From positions 37,318,001 to 37,382,000 of the forward strand of contig NC_087246.1 in assembly GCF_037042905.1 (NCBI RefSeq): 64,000 nt of DNA. The letters are read 5' to 3'. The notes below the pieces were generated by a model. That model saw only the letters and a program-made list of their open reading frames with translations, was not told the origin of the DNA and did not search any database. The stretch is from Lytechinus pictus. Its lineage: Eukaryota; Echinodermata; Echinoidea; Temnopleuroida; Toxopneustidae. Position numbers and translations under genes: made by a program. The stretch's first letter is position 1. Each line of letters begins with the position of its first letter. Positions 48,000-59,613 of this stretch are shown one piece after another.

Positions 48000-48150
48000 A
48001 AACAATTATATTAATATTTCAGCGAGATGAAGGCCCAAAATTTTGGAATTCCCTTCATAAAGACTTAAAAATTCCCCCTCTCTGTACACTTTAAAAAAAA
48101 AGTTAAAATCTTTCTTACTGAAATCCTATAATCACGTCTAAAAAATACAT
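48000..48150 (+). mobile_element. LINE ORF2 C-terminus remnant
   Basis: DEGPKFWNSLHKDLKIPPL is readable from about 48023, the usual last block of jockey/CR1-type LINE proteins (GPxxWNxLP), then a frameshifted KVKIFLTEIL. Nothing upstream of it survives. Confidence 0.55.
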
Positions 48151-48733
48151 CATCACAGATTTATATCTTTATTCACCGTTCCTTTTCACTCATGCGCTAC
48201 TTTGCTTCTGTTTGTCTACACTCCTCTCTCTGTAGTTTATATGCAGTTCTCACATTCATTCCTCACCCCCCCCCCCCTTTCCTCTCTCTCTCTCTCTCAT
48301 TCATCCGCTTTCTTTCTTTAGTTTCTCATTCCTGATTTTTTTGCGTAATTTTCGTATATTATGGTTATTTAATATTTTCTTTTAATGATGTCTCCTGTTG
48401 GCGATATTACAGATATCTAGATCGAGATCAGTAAAAGCAACCGATGTGTAAGTAATTGATTTTCTGAGTTTCCAAAAGTTTATATACATGCAGAAACGAA
48501 TAAATAGATAAATAGTTAAATAAATAAATAAATATAAAGCACAGTTTGGTAATATTAATAATGCTTAGTAATATCATGTTAAACATTAAAGCTGCTCCAA
48601 AAGCTCCGTCAGACATAATCTATAGGCCTTCTGAATGATGGTTATTTTATCTTTTGGTTTAACAATAAACATTTTAGTACATAATTGCGCATGAACCTAA
48701 AGGTATAGAAAAATAACGAGCTTATCCACCTAC
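48151..48733. other. Low-complexity and AT-rich sequence
   Basis: A C run and CT microsatellite lie at about 48266-48300. No gene. Confidence 0.4.
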
Positions 48734-49079
48734 CTCGTTTATTTCCAGATGAATGGAGCTGCAAAATAGGGCAAAGCCATCCAAAAACTGTCTTGCAAAA
48801 ATCACAAAAACGGTTGAAAGGAGCATTGGGAAATCAGTGAAATTCCATGGTGCCGCCTTGGAGAATTAAAATCGAATCAGCGAAATTGGTAGTTGTTAGA
48901 ATGCCAATGCCGAACACATTACTGTGGATAATAGATTTTTGATGAGGATTTCAACATGGAAACAATCACTAAAGGTCACGTGAGATGTGTGATGCACTGA
49001 TCAGCTCAAAGAGAGATGTCATTTTATGCTATCAGACGAGGAGTATGCGAGAGTACGAACCAAAGCGCGCCAATTTATA
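48734..49079 (-). promoter_or_regulatory. Possible TATA-led first exon (- strand)
   Basis: On the - strand CATATAAAT sits at about 49080-49072 next to a GGCGCG stretch. About 30 bases downstream a transcript could begin near 49045 and run to a strong donor, CGAG|GTAGGT, at 48734/48733. A CACGTGAC motif lies at about 48976. No long frame is present, so it would be a 5' UTR exon. The PRRT-like gene is the next - strand gene downstream, 22 kb away. The link is speculative. Confidence 0.2.
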
Positions 49080-49724
49080 TGAATATTAAATTTGGAGTTG
49101 CCCGGTGTTTGTTGCAAGGATGTGAGTGCGTACTGCTTAATAGTAAAGGAGCTAATTTTAAATCTGCTATCCTGATTTATGACTCGGTCTTGCTTGTTGT
49201 CCTTAAAAAAATACGGAGCTGAAACTAAATTACAGAGGCATAGATGATTAAATTGAACCAGAAATTATTAGATCTTCGTAATGCTATTGCTATATCGAAA
49301 TAATCACATTAACAGGAAATATTTGATAGCATATTGCTTTTGAAAGTGAGTTTGTAACAATAACCAACTGTTAGAATTAATGTTTGATAAATAATGGTAA
49401 ATGTAAAACTTTATCCTCTAAAATCAGATGATTGAATACTAACGGTCATTTTCTGCATAATTGTACATTTTCACTAACAGTCTTAGACCTCGTTATTGAG
49501 TATAAATTGTTAACCTATATTTCTTTAATAAGAAAAATAAATCATGAAAAAGTGGAATAATTAAGCTCAGATTACCCATCAAGATTAGTTTCCATTCCTA
49601 CTCAGAATTTCTTCATAATTTTATATTTTATTTTTTCCACGTTTTCCTTTTCTTCTTTTTTGTTTACAAGTTACTGTATGTATTTGTACAAAAAATATCT
49701 GGAGGGAACTGATTATTTGATTAT
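49080..49724. other. No gene seen
   Basis: AT-rich sequence without features. Confidence 0.35.
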
Positions 49725-50086
49725 CTAATTTTGAATGGATTCCTGCCTCGTTTGTATACAACTAACACTACTGGCTTTCAGTATTCTGTTAATGTCACCA
49801 TTATCATACAGAGGTATATAAAGACCGGATTTTGTGAAATAAACCACTTCAGGTGTCATGGGTGTGTAAGCATTTATGTTCAGATGCTGTGAACTAATTG
49901 ATGTATTCATGATACCCAGTGAGTGTACAACGTATATGGAAAGTCGATGAAGCTTGAAAATCTCCATCGCCTTATCCTTTTCGAAAACGGTCAAAGATGA
50001 GACGATGTGCGTCATCGATGGCTGGTCTTCGTGGTCATGGCATTTGAGATGCTGATTGGTCAATATTTAGGAACTAAATATATTTA
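49725..50086 (-). CDS. Possible orphan coding exon, function unknown
   Basis: A frame of 112 codons (50063-49725 from its first ATG) reads HIVSSLTVFEKDKAMEIFKL, HRLSIYVVHSLGIMN and TPEVVYFTKSGLYIPLYDN. Upstream an acceptor-like TATTGACCAATCAG precedes CATCTCAAATG. It overlaps no recognised repeat and has a balanced amino-acid composition, unlike the other chance frames here. No family is recognised and no clear donor is visible. It may be a single-exon remnant or chance. Confidence 0.3.
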
Positions 50087-50319
50087 GAACCTAAATTCTA
50101 TGGTCGCGAAGAAAGCAGATTGATAGGGGCAAGGTTTATTAACCCCATCACCAGGGATCTCTATAGACCTACAGAAAAAATTAAGAAAATAATCATTTAT
50201 CATCTTGGAAAATCAATATTTACGTATTTACGGAAATCGAGAGCAATTTTGGTAAATGAATATGCAATTCATGATTAGAAACAATATATCGAATCACCTC
50301 ATCCATCTTTATGTTGCTT

Positions 50320-50475
50320 TCTCTCTCTGCCATTTATTTCCATTTTTTCTTCTGCCTTTTCTATTCTTAATCCCCTCCTTCTTTTATCCCTTCTTCCTCG
50401 CCCTTTCTCTTCTCTTTTCTTTTTCCGTTCTTCTTCTCGCTCTTCATCTCCTTCTCTCGCTTCTCACTTTTCATT
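50320..50475. repeat. Polypyrimidine tract
   Basis: More than 150 bases of almost pure C/T on the + strand, TTCTTCT and CTTTTCT rich. It may form triplex DNA. Not coding despite an open frame. Confidence 0.75.
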
Positions 50476-50594
50476 TCATTTCTGTATTTTGTATCTTTTG
50501 TCTTATGTGATGCATATGTGAGTTTTTTCTATATCTATTTCCCGTAATCAAGATTATCAATGATGTAGGCAGAATTGATGTTGACGGTATATAG

Positions 50595-51240
50595 ATGCAG
50601 GGGCGTAACATGGGTCGGTGGCCAGGGGGGGGGGGGGGGGGGGGGGAAGGCAAGAGCCAAAAATTTCCCGGTCATATCATGGCATGAACATGATTTATTA
50701 TGATTGTGCCCTGAGCACTAGGGCGAAGCTAAATGCGTTATAAGTACCCCCTAAAAAAAAAGAGGGGGCACAGCCTAGCGCGCGCAGCAAAATGTTGTTT
50801 AATATAAGTCCCGAGCGAGCGAAGTGAGCGAGAAAAAAAATCAGCTTTTCATGAGAATTTAACTTTGAGATTGATTTTGACATATCTTACATCATCATTT
50901 CCCTTTCTGTCATCTTTTCTTTTATTTTCTCAGTTGTAGAACTTTTGGGGGCCAGTGCTATGCGGATCGGGTCCGGGGCATTGGCGGCCCCAGGATTTTT
51001 AACCTCAGGGGAGGCAAAAGAACATTTGGGGGCGGGTCAACACATAAATATTTTGCCTATTTCTCAAAATCGAGCAAGAAGCGGGAGCTTTTATTTTAAT
51101 GTAGACCCTACTGACTTGAAAAGGGACCTGTTAAGGGCGAGCTGTTTGCATTGGGTCATGAAGATGATATCTCACCAAATAATTAATGCGAGCGCGAAGC
51201 GCGAGCTGAAAATTTTTGACATGTTTAGATGATAACTGGA
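50595..51240. repeat. hAT-like low-copy element remnants
   Basis: CAGGGGCGTAACATGGG is followed by a run of about 20 G (50626-50646), then GAGCGAGCGAAGTGAGCGAG near 50815, GGCATTGGCGGCCCCAGG near 50980, and the inverted GCGAGCGCGAAGCGCGAGC motif at 51188. At least two nested elements are likely. Confidence 0.45.
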
Positions 51241-51654
51241 CGTTCTATAAGCACTTTTTTGTAATCATGAACTGGATGGCTGTCTAATCAAACTTTTAAT
51301 GCGATTTTTTTATTCATTAAAATTATGAGTACGACGGATAGGTATCGCGCTAAAACGAATAATGAAAACTCTAATCGCGAGAAGCATATTGACTTTAGAA
51401 CATTAGATTTTTAAGCCCCATTTGAACAGATAATTTGCTTATCTCAGTCAACAGCTACTGCGAGTGTATAGCGCGGGCGACACTTTGAATTTTTATATAA
51501 TGACCTGAAAGATTTATGTTAATGGCAAAAATTATTGGGAGCTCACAGTGAATGGATGAGAACATTTTCAAAAGCTGTTTTGGAGCACTTTGCAGCTTTA
51601 GTAGGATGCTTATGACAACATTTACTATACATTTTTTTTATTTTTCAATTTTTT
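51241..51654. other. Diverged repeat flank, no gene
   Basis: It continues the degenerate GC-motif minisatellite weakly (near 51465). No coding signal. Confidence 0.3.
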
Positions 51655-53890
51655 TGGTTTATTGTTTATTGTTTATTCGATAAGGGGTAGCCCATTCAAC
51701 ATCAGTTGATCTCCCATGGGGCCCCTATACACAAGAATATAATAGCAGAAAATATTTACAGATAAAAACATTCAAAATAGCTTAACATATGCAAAAAATG
51801 TAATACAAGCTGAATTTCGAAGACATCAATAATAAACATTGCAAAATTAGAGAGATTATTTCAATGGTATTCAAATATTCAAATACATAAATTTTACAAA
51901 GTAGTAAGTGCCAGCGTAAACCTTAATTGTCAATCGACCTGAGATGTTTTTTAAGATTATGTTTAAATGAATTTAAAGATGACGATTCCCGTATGATGAC
52001 CGGCAAGCTATTCCACAGTTTTGGACAGGCGTAAAATAAGGAATGCTTGCAATAATCAGAACGACACCTTGGAATAACAAGATCGTGTCTGACGGACTGC
52101 CTCGTATTTTTCGAATGGGTTTTGTTTAGATCCTGAAAATAATTTGAGTAGTATTCTGGTGCGAGTCCATGAACACATTTATAAACAAATACATATCGAA
52201 AATAAATGATTCTGTACTTGAAGGTTGTCCAATCTAGATTTGAAAACATTTCTTTAGATGGGGTATATATGTGACATCTAAGGATTAAACGGGCCACTCT
52301 TTTTTGGAGTTTGGTAATTCGATCCACATGAATCTGAAAACGATTTCCCCATATCTCACAACAATAATTCATTTGAGATTCAATAAGGCACATATATAAT
52401 GATTTCAGAGTATCATTTTCTACAAAAGGACGAATTCTTTTTAACATAGCAAGTCCATCAAATATTTTTTTACAAACAGAATCTACCTGATCATGCCACA
52501 AAAGATGTCTATCAATTATAACACCTAGACATTTGATACTAGAGCATTGACTTATCTCGCTACCATTATGGTTTATGTGAGTACAATAATTTCTATATAT
52601 ATGAAGTTTTTGTTTACTCCCTAAGACCATGACTTTTGTTTTCTCTGTATTCAGATATAATCTGTTATCTGAAATCCATTTGTATATAGAATCAAATTCA
52701 AGTTGTAATTTATACTCTACTTCTTGAATAGAACTACCGGTGACATACAGAGTGGTATCATCTGCGTACATGATTACATTTCCATCCTTTAGGACACGGA
52801 CCACATCGTCAATGAATATCAAAAAAAAGAAGAGGTCCTAGGATCGAGCCTTGGGGAATTCCAATGGAAAGGGAACATTCATTTGATATAGTTTGTCTTA
52901 TTGAAACTTGTTGTTTTCTATTCGTAAGATAGGATTTAAACCAAGATAATGAGCCATCAGACAAACCTATTTTCTTCAGCTTTGCTAACATGATAATTGA
53001 TGAGTCAACTTTATCAAATGCTCGTTTTAGATCAATAAAAATGGCACCAATGATTTTACCATCGTCAATAGCACGTATCCAGGTATCGGTTAATGCAGCA
53101 AGTGCTGTGGAAGTACTGTGACCCGGTCTAAATCCAAATTGAGATTTCGATATCACATTATTAGAAACGAGATAATCATAAAGCTGCCGATGTACGATTT
53201 TCTCTAAGACCTTACTAAGAATTGGGAGTATGGAAATAGGGCGATAATTGGGTATTGCACTGATGTCGCCTTTTTTATACAAAGGAAGAACTTTGGCATG
53301 TTTCCAATCATCCGGGTAAGTGCCAGACGATAAAGACAAGTTTATTAACTGAGTGATGCTGGGGACTATGACATCACCAGCAGATTTCATAAGTTTAACA
53401 CTTATTTCATCAATACCGGTTGACTTAGCTAAATCCAAATTGGTTATAATTTTCTTAACGGATTCAGATTCAACAACATCAAATTCAAAAGTATTATCAG
53501 AGGTAGAATTATTTTTGTCAAAATGAAAATTTGATGGATTAAAACTATCGTTTAAGTTGTCGCAGTATACAAGGTCGTTATAATTGATTTCAATTAAATA
53601 TTTATTAAATGCATCAGCAATAGTAGTATCACTATCATACGTTTTATCATTCAAATGAAAAGTTTGTGGTAATTCCTTTTTTTGTCTTGGGTATAAATGA
53701 GCGCAGACATTTCCACATACGTTTTGGATCGCCTTTGCATTTGCTGATTTCAGATTTTAAGTACTCACTTTTACTTTGATTGAGAGCACTGGTTACTTTA
53801 TTCCTTAAAGTTTTGAATTCAGACCACAATTTGTTGCATTCACTAACTGTTTCTAAATTATCCTGACATACATTCTTTTTGGCAGACAAA
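51655..53890 (-). mobile_element. 5'-truncated jockey/CR1-type LINE
   Basis: It runs on the - strand from a truncated 5' point near 53890 to a TTTATTG-type tail at about 51658-51678. The endonuclease region is absent. The 3' UTR forms GGGG...CCCC around CAAC/GTTG (51684-51725). It is the best-preserved RT in the window. Confidence 0.85.
51923..53889 (-). pseudogene. LINE reverse transcriptase, two frameshifts
   Basis: Three consecutive frames (53889-53647, 53654-52809, 52822-51923) make one polymerase. In order: LRSFIPKTKKG linker, KSTGIDEISVKLMKSAGD, PNYRPISILPILSKVLEKI, QFGFRPGHST, IFIDLKRAFDKVD, IGIPQGSILGPLL, YADDTTLYV (near 52768), KCLGVIIDRHLLW, and a C-terminal block ending KLWNSLPVIIRESSSLNSFK. 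Both catalytic aspartates of YADD are kept. The two frame changes fall at runs of seven A (about 53680) and eight A (52821-52828 on the + strand), where assembly errors are common. The copy could be less damaged than it looks, but it lacks a 5' end. Copying a LINE would need its own missing endonuclease. Confidence 0.85.
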
Positions 53891-54635
53891 AATCTTTTAT
53901 TTAGGGGATGGGTTCAACTCACTGGGGGCAAATGCCTCCCGTGCCTCCCCCTTGGTGCCGCTACTGGTCTGAGGCGGAGCCCCTGGAACCCCGTGATATT
54001 TTTAAACATTGCAGATGGCTACTGTTTTATCAAATCGCGGGCACATACACAACACATATTAACTTCAGTTGCGGATAATAAACTAAATATTTTGAGGCAG
54101 CACAACATAGCAAATGTGGAAAATTTTGTAAAAGTCGCCAGCGAGCGAAGTGAGCCAGAAAGAATTGGCCTTTAAAAATGATTAAATTCTACATATTTGA
54201 TAGTAGCTTTGGAAATTTAGCCAAAGTAGACAGGCTTTTTACGGTAAATCTAGCCAGCGCAAAGCTTTACTTATTATAGGTTAGGACATAATATCGGGGG
54301 ATATAACTAGCCCTTCGCTAACCCTACTTCGGCTAAGCATTTTTCTCGGGATTGTTTGTCCTGATTGTGACAATTATTGCATACAATTTAGCAATTTAGC
54401 AATTTACCTTTTCCCCGTTTATATTTTCAATCCTCGGCAACCCTGTCTTGTTATTAAGTTATTCTCTTTTTTTCTCGTCCCTTTTCTCTATATTCTGATT
54501 TTCCAATTAAGCTTTTGGTTCTAACATCATTTCCCGTTTCTTTCTGCCTCTTTCTCCCATTTTCCCGCCATTCTTGCTCGTGCCATTGAGTCATATCTTT
54601 TGATTTTATATCCCTCTCTTGATATATAATCATGC
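53891..54635. other. Repeat-derived flank, no gene
   Basis: GCCGCTACTGGTCTGAGGCG and GCGAGCGAAGTGAGCC (about 53953 and 54140) match the hAT-like repeat group. No supported frame. Confidence 0.35.
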
Positions 54636-54639
54636 TAAT

Positions 54640-54831
54640 ATATTAGTATTTCAGGATATTTGTACTTCCCCACGTGTTCTTCTTTCCTTTTCCCGCTTTC
54701 CTTCCATTTTCCCTATTTATGTTCTTTCTTTCCCTTTTCATTTTTCCCTTTCCCTTTTTCCCTTTCCTCTTTTTCTTTCTTTCCTTCCCTTTCCCTTTCT
54801 CTCTTTCCCCCTTTTCCCGGTTTTTTTTCCC
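54640..54831. repeat. Polypyrimidine tract, TTTCCC rich
   Basis: About 190 bases of C/T on the + strand leading into the element end at 54832. The start of the window shows the same junction (TTATTTTCCCGGTGAAATCC), so the tract may belong to that repeat family. Confidence 0.7.
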
Positions 54832-54897
54832 CAGTGAAATCCGCCACGGGGGGGGGGGGCAGCTTGCCCCCCCCCCCCCCCGCCTGTTACGCCACTG
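54832..54897. mobile_element. hAT-like element end, second copy
   Basis: CAGTGAAATCCGCCACGG, a G run, a C run and CGCCTGTTACGCCACTG. Matches 12-71. Confidence 0.55.
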
Positions 54898-55024
54898 GGT
54901 ACATGTACGTGAAAGCTAAGGAGTCAAATCGATTACGTGCATGTAAACCGGATCTGAAGGATTGTACAATATTTTCTCCGTTACCGTGGCTTTGTCCATA
55001 GAAGAAGGTAAAAGCGGATCTTAT

Positions 55025-56125
55025 AGACACACTGCAAAAACACCGGTGTTGATGGGGATTTAACACCAGTCCGGTATCTAAACCCCTCAAAAAATAGTTT
55101 GGAAATCTGAGTTTGGCCATTAATTTCTCCCAACTCCCAATTTAACACAATGCATCTTTTATATCATTCAAAAGATCATTTAATTCTCTTTAAAATGATA
55201 CCATGCTTGTTATGATCATGCCATCTTGAAAAGAGCAGGATTCAAAAGTGTTGGATGAGGTCTGAATTGAAAAGCCCCTGCTTCTTCATTTTTTCATGGT
55301 TTGATGACAGTGGTTTATGTAGTGATGGTTCTGTGAGATAACATGGTTTGAGTCGTGGTTTGAAATACACATGCATGTTTGTTTGTTCCTTATGTGTTTG
55401 CTTGTGCTGAGGTGTGTTTGATTGCATGTTAATGTTGATGTTAAGGTGCATGAAAACAATTAAAAGAACCGCTGAGAAACTCACTCATCACCACACAAAA
55501 AAAAAGAACAGTGACTTTCAATATTGTGTCATATTGCAACTTTTGAATTTTGAGCTTGCCCCACATTTCGAGACACTGCACCTCCATGTGAACCATAATC
55601 ATATCATGTAGGGTATCATTTTAAACAAAATGAAATGATCTATTCATTGATATTAATTACACATTGATATTTACTAAAATTGAGGAGGGATTATCGATCA
55701 AATTAAAAAGAAACCGCTGAGAAACTCACTCATCACCACGGAAAAAAGAACAGTGACTTTCAATATTGTGTCATTTTGCAACTTTTGAATTTTGACCTTG
55801 CCCCACATTTCAAGACACTGCACCTCCATGTGAACCATAATCATATAATGTAGGGTATCATTTTAAAGAAAATGAAATGATCTATTCATTGATATTAATT
55901 ACACATTGATATGTACTAAAACTGAGGAGGGATTATCGATCAAAGTCAGATTTCCAAACATTTTATGAGGAGTTTATATATGTCAACACCAGATAACTGT
56001 TAAAGAACACCAGTTTGGTTTTGGTCTAACACCAGATAAGTGTTTATACAACGCCAATTAGTATTAAAACAGCATCGGTTTGATTTCAAACTGTTGTTTC
56101 AATATTTCTCTGGTGTGTACATACT
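55025..56125. mobile_element. ACACCGGTGTT-ended element with 245-bp internal duplication
   Basis: The ends are rich in AACACC/GGTGTT. Inner inverted segments AGTTTGGAAATCTGA (near 55096) and TCAGATTTCCAAAC (near 55946) support one element of about 1.1 kb. Two near-identical direct copies of 245 bp lie at 55460-55704 and 55705-55948. Confidence 0.55.
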
Positions 56126-56139
56126 AGATTCCGGGCTGG

Positions 56140-56400
56140 TGGTTTCAGTTTCAGTTTTATTTTTTCTAATTTCCAACAAAACAGTAGACAAAATCCATCA
56201 TAAAAAACAGTTATAGTAGTTGAAATGTAATAAAGAAACATGGAACGCAATATATATATATATATATATTCATCTTAATTATACATTTGAAATGTATCAT
56301 TACATATTTGTGGCTGAAAATAACATGCTGGAAATGGAGAGGTCCACTGTGAAGCTGTGCTTGTAAATCGTGGACCCCTTAAATCAAATTATTCATTAAT
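56140..56400 (-). mobile_element. LINE 3' UTR fragment with two-stem fold
   Basis: On the - strand GGTCCAC/GTGGACC pairs (56370-56376 with 56341-56347) around AAGC/GCTT (56359-56362 with 56352-56355). The tail reads AATAAAACTGAAACTGAAAC. An AT microsatellite lies at about 56250-56270. Confidence 0.6.
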
Positions 56401-57258
56401 ATTCAATTACATAATTAGAATAATGATAGTGGCCAAAAGAGGGGAAGAAAAATGGGGAATTTATTTATTTATTTATTTATTTATTCTCGAATATTTATAC
56501 AGAGTGGCCTGATCAGCATTAAAAAACATACGAAAAACATAGTAACAGGTCATTATGAGATACATAAAAAAGGAACAAATACAAAGTAAAATACGAAAAT
56601 ATATTACGAGTTACAGATGGCAAGATTATAAATACGCAAGATATTAACATTAAAAGCTGGTCTACCTCAGGGCCCTGTGATTATATATATATACATGTAT
56701 AGAATGAAAAATAAAAATGAAAGATCGTTAAAACATAAGGCAATGTATCACACAGTACTAATAAATTTAATTTTGGAATAAAAAAAAACAAGCAGAAGAC
56801 ATATCGCATCATTGGAAATTTCATCACTAATATACATCGAGATAAAAAGAAAGAAAAACAAAACAAACAAAACACTACACGCTTTAATGTCTAAATAATA
56901 AGTGGGAATAAACAACAACATAACGCATGAAATGAGTAATTTACGAAGAATAACGAGGAGAGACGATGATGAGAACATATCTGCATATGGAATAAAATAA
57001 GAAAATGTTGCACAGGTGATGTTTAACGAGTATGAAGTTAACGCGCAAAGGAAACGGATCAAAGATTATGCCTGGTTGAGAAGTGGTGACGAGTTCTTCG
57101 GATACCAACAATAATAACAATCAGTAATAATAGAGATAATAATAATGTTAATGATATTGATAATCACAATAAGAATAGTAATCATGATACTAATAACAAA
57201 AATAATCATGATAATAGTGATAATATTGACAATAAAAGAAGGAACAATCTAAGTACAA

Positions 57259-57454
57259 CACTCTTAAAAATGTTGGGCAACATACGGTCCACACAACAAT
57301 TGGTTAAAACTTTATCCAACTCTGGGTAGTTTTACACCAATAATGTGTAGTTTTCACCCAAAGCACACATTATTGGTGTAAAACTACCCAGAATTGGATA
57401 AAGTTTTAACCAATTGTTGTGTGGACCGTATGTTGCCCAACATTTTTAAGAGTG
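57259..57454. mobile_element. 196-bp near-perfect palindromic MITE, copy 3
   Basis: CACTCTTAAAAATGTTGGGC and its complement at the two ends. The arms AACATACGGTCCACACAAC and ACTTTATCCAACTCTGGG pair with the other half. The centre TGTGTAGTTTTCACCCAAAG is shared with the 38876 copy. Confidence 0.9.
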
Positions 57455-57692
57455 AACAAGGAGAGCTAGGTTTTATACGTAGCAAATAAAAGTGTCTTAA
57501 GTTTTCTTTTGAAGACTGCGAGTTAAGGGTAGTATTTCAAATCTATGCGCAAAGTTTTCAAAAAGTTAGGACCTTCAAAAATGAATGTATTTTGTGCTGA
57601 AAGTGTTTTTAGTAAAGGTAAATGAAATTATTCAGACTGTCGAGTGGGATATTTATGAATAGTATGGTTATTTATAAACATGTCATGAAAAA

Positions 57693-59613
57693 CTAAGGGA
57701 AGGGCACCAGAAGAAATTCTCCAAGATGAAACAAGTAGAGATCGTTTGGTTTGAGAATATTATGTTCATGGAAAAGTGGATCCGAGTGGGCACGAAACGG
57801 AGCATTGCAGATTATACGAATTACTTTTTTTGGAACAGTATAATTTTTTTCTAACAGAGTTTGATGAGTGTTTCCGCAAAGAAAAAGTCCATAATTTAGG
57901 TAGGGTAAAACAAGAGAATAATAAAGAATAAGCAAAGATAGTTGTGGAAGATGTTATTTTAGTCTGTTAATGATACCAATATTTCGAGAGATTGTTTTGC
58001 AAATATTTTCGATATATAATTTCCAGGAGAGCTTGCTATCAACCAAAACACCTAAAAAAATGTATGAGAATACTGCTTAAGTGGGGGTATTGTCAAACAT
58101 AATTTGAGTCGGTAATGAAGCTAAGGAGTTACTAAGTAATATGTAATTCGTCTTCAAAAGATTTAATGACAGTTTATTGGTTCTTGTCCATTCTAAAACA
58201 TTTCGCAACTCTGCATTGATGACATCAACAAGAACATTTGGATCTGTGTGAAAAAAAAAGTTAGTATCATCTGCAAATAAAATGAATGACATGGAATTGG
58301 ACGATTTATGAAAATCATTTATATAAAGAATAAACAACAAAGGGCATAAAAGACTCCCTTGCGGAGCACCACAAGTAATATTTCTAAAATCAGATTCTTG
58401 CTCATTTAAATAAACAAATTGTTTTCTGTTAGAGAGGTAACTCCTGAACCACTCCAAGGTCTTTCCACGGACACCGATATGATTAAGTTTATTTAAAAAA
58501 TGTCATGATTTATCGTATCGAAGGCCTTGGAGAAGTCCAGGAATATACCAACTGTGTGAGAAGAAGAGTGAATTGAATGGGCAACCTTTTCTACAAAATA
58601 CATTAAAAGCGTGAACAGTACTATGTTTCTCCCTAAAACCAAATTGGAAGTTTGAAAAGATATTATTCTTCAAGAAAGTTATCTTTCGAGTGAACACTAT
58701 TTTTTCTAAAAATTTTAGAAAAAGAAGACAATAACGAGATTGGCCGATAGTTACCCACTTCAAGTGTGTCAGCCTTCTTAAATAATGGTATGATTTTAGC
58801 AAGTTTCATGGAATTAGGAAATTCACCATGCAGCAGTGATAAATTAAAGATATGGACCAATGGATCTACAATGTAAAGAATAATGGCCTTTAAAACAACG
58901 TTACTGATTCCATCATAGCCGGAACTTTTTTATTTTGTAAGTTGGAAACAATGTTTGTGACTTTTTGTCTATTTGTAGGAAAAAAGAAAATAGAACTTGG
59001 ATAAACAGGACCTAAAAAGTCAGTAAAACATCCGTCAGAAGGGGAAATATTTTTTAGCCAGATCGTTACCAATTGAGGAAATTAAAGTAATTAAAAAAAA
59101 TATTCGCTATATATTTTGGATCTTCAACAATTTCATTATTATTCCTGATTCTACTTATTTCAGAAACCCCTTTTGTTAATTAAGTTTATCGCCGGTTTGA
59201 TGATTTTCCATGTGCTTTGGGTATAGCGTTTGAACATTTCCAAACGACTTACAAAATATTTTCTTTTTTCAATTAAACGAATGATATTGATTAATGTGTT
59301 TTTATAGGACGTATACTTTATTTTTGGCTTTCTCAGTACCTTTTAATTTGTATTTATAAAAAAGATTATTTTTTCGATTAATTGAGCGTAGAATAGATTT
59401 TGAAATACAAGGAAGTTTTGGTGTTTTTTTATGATTGGTTTTGATTTTTTGTTTCGGCATAACAATGTCCAGCTGATTGCTTAATATTCGGGAAAAAGCT
59501 TCATATGGATTATTTATGTTCTCATTTATATAAACCAACACCGGAATTTTTGCAGTGCATGACAGTTTGAGCCAGCAGGCATCACTTCCAAATCTGTATA
59601 CAAAAATATTCAT
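57693..59613 (-). pseudogene. LINE reverse transcriptase, multiply frameshifted
   Basis: Pieces in order on the - strand: LSCTAKIPVLVYINENINNP and LRSINRKNNLFYKYK (59613-59302), KLAKIIPLFKKADTLEVGNY with RPISLLSSFSKIF (58860-58663), GFREKHSTVHAF (58802-58503), WFRSYLSNRKQFVYLN, CGAPQGSLLCPLLFILYIND and FADDTNFFFHTD (58457-58077), and LVLPYLNYGLFLCGNT with PFRAHSDPLFHEHNILKPND (57935-57693). FADD is kept. At least four frame changes make it inactive. It is closer to the 33450 and 43590 fragments than to the 51655 LINE, judged by the HSDPLF and FADDTNFF motifs. Confidence 0.8.

Noticed and set aside
50256-50510. Hydrophobic open frame suggesting a membrane protein
   Set aside because: It is a translation of a polypyrimidine tract (F, L, S, P only).
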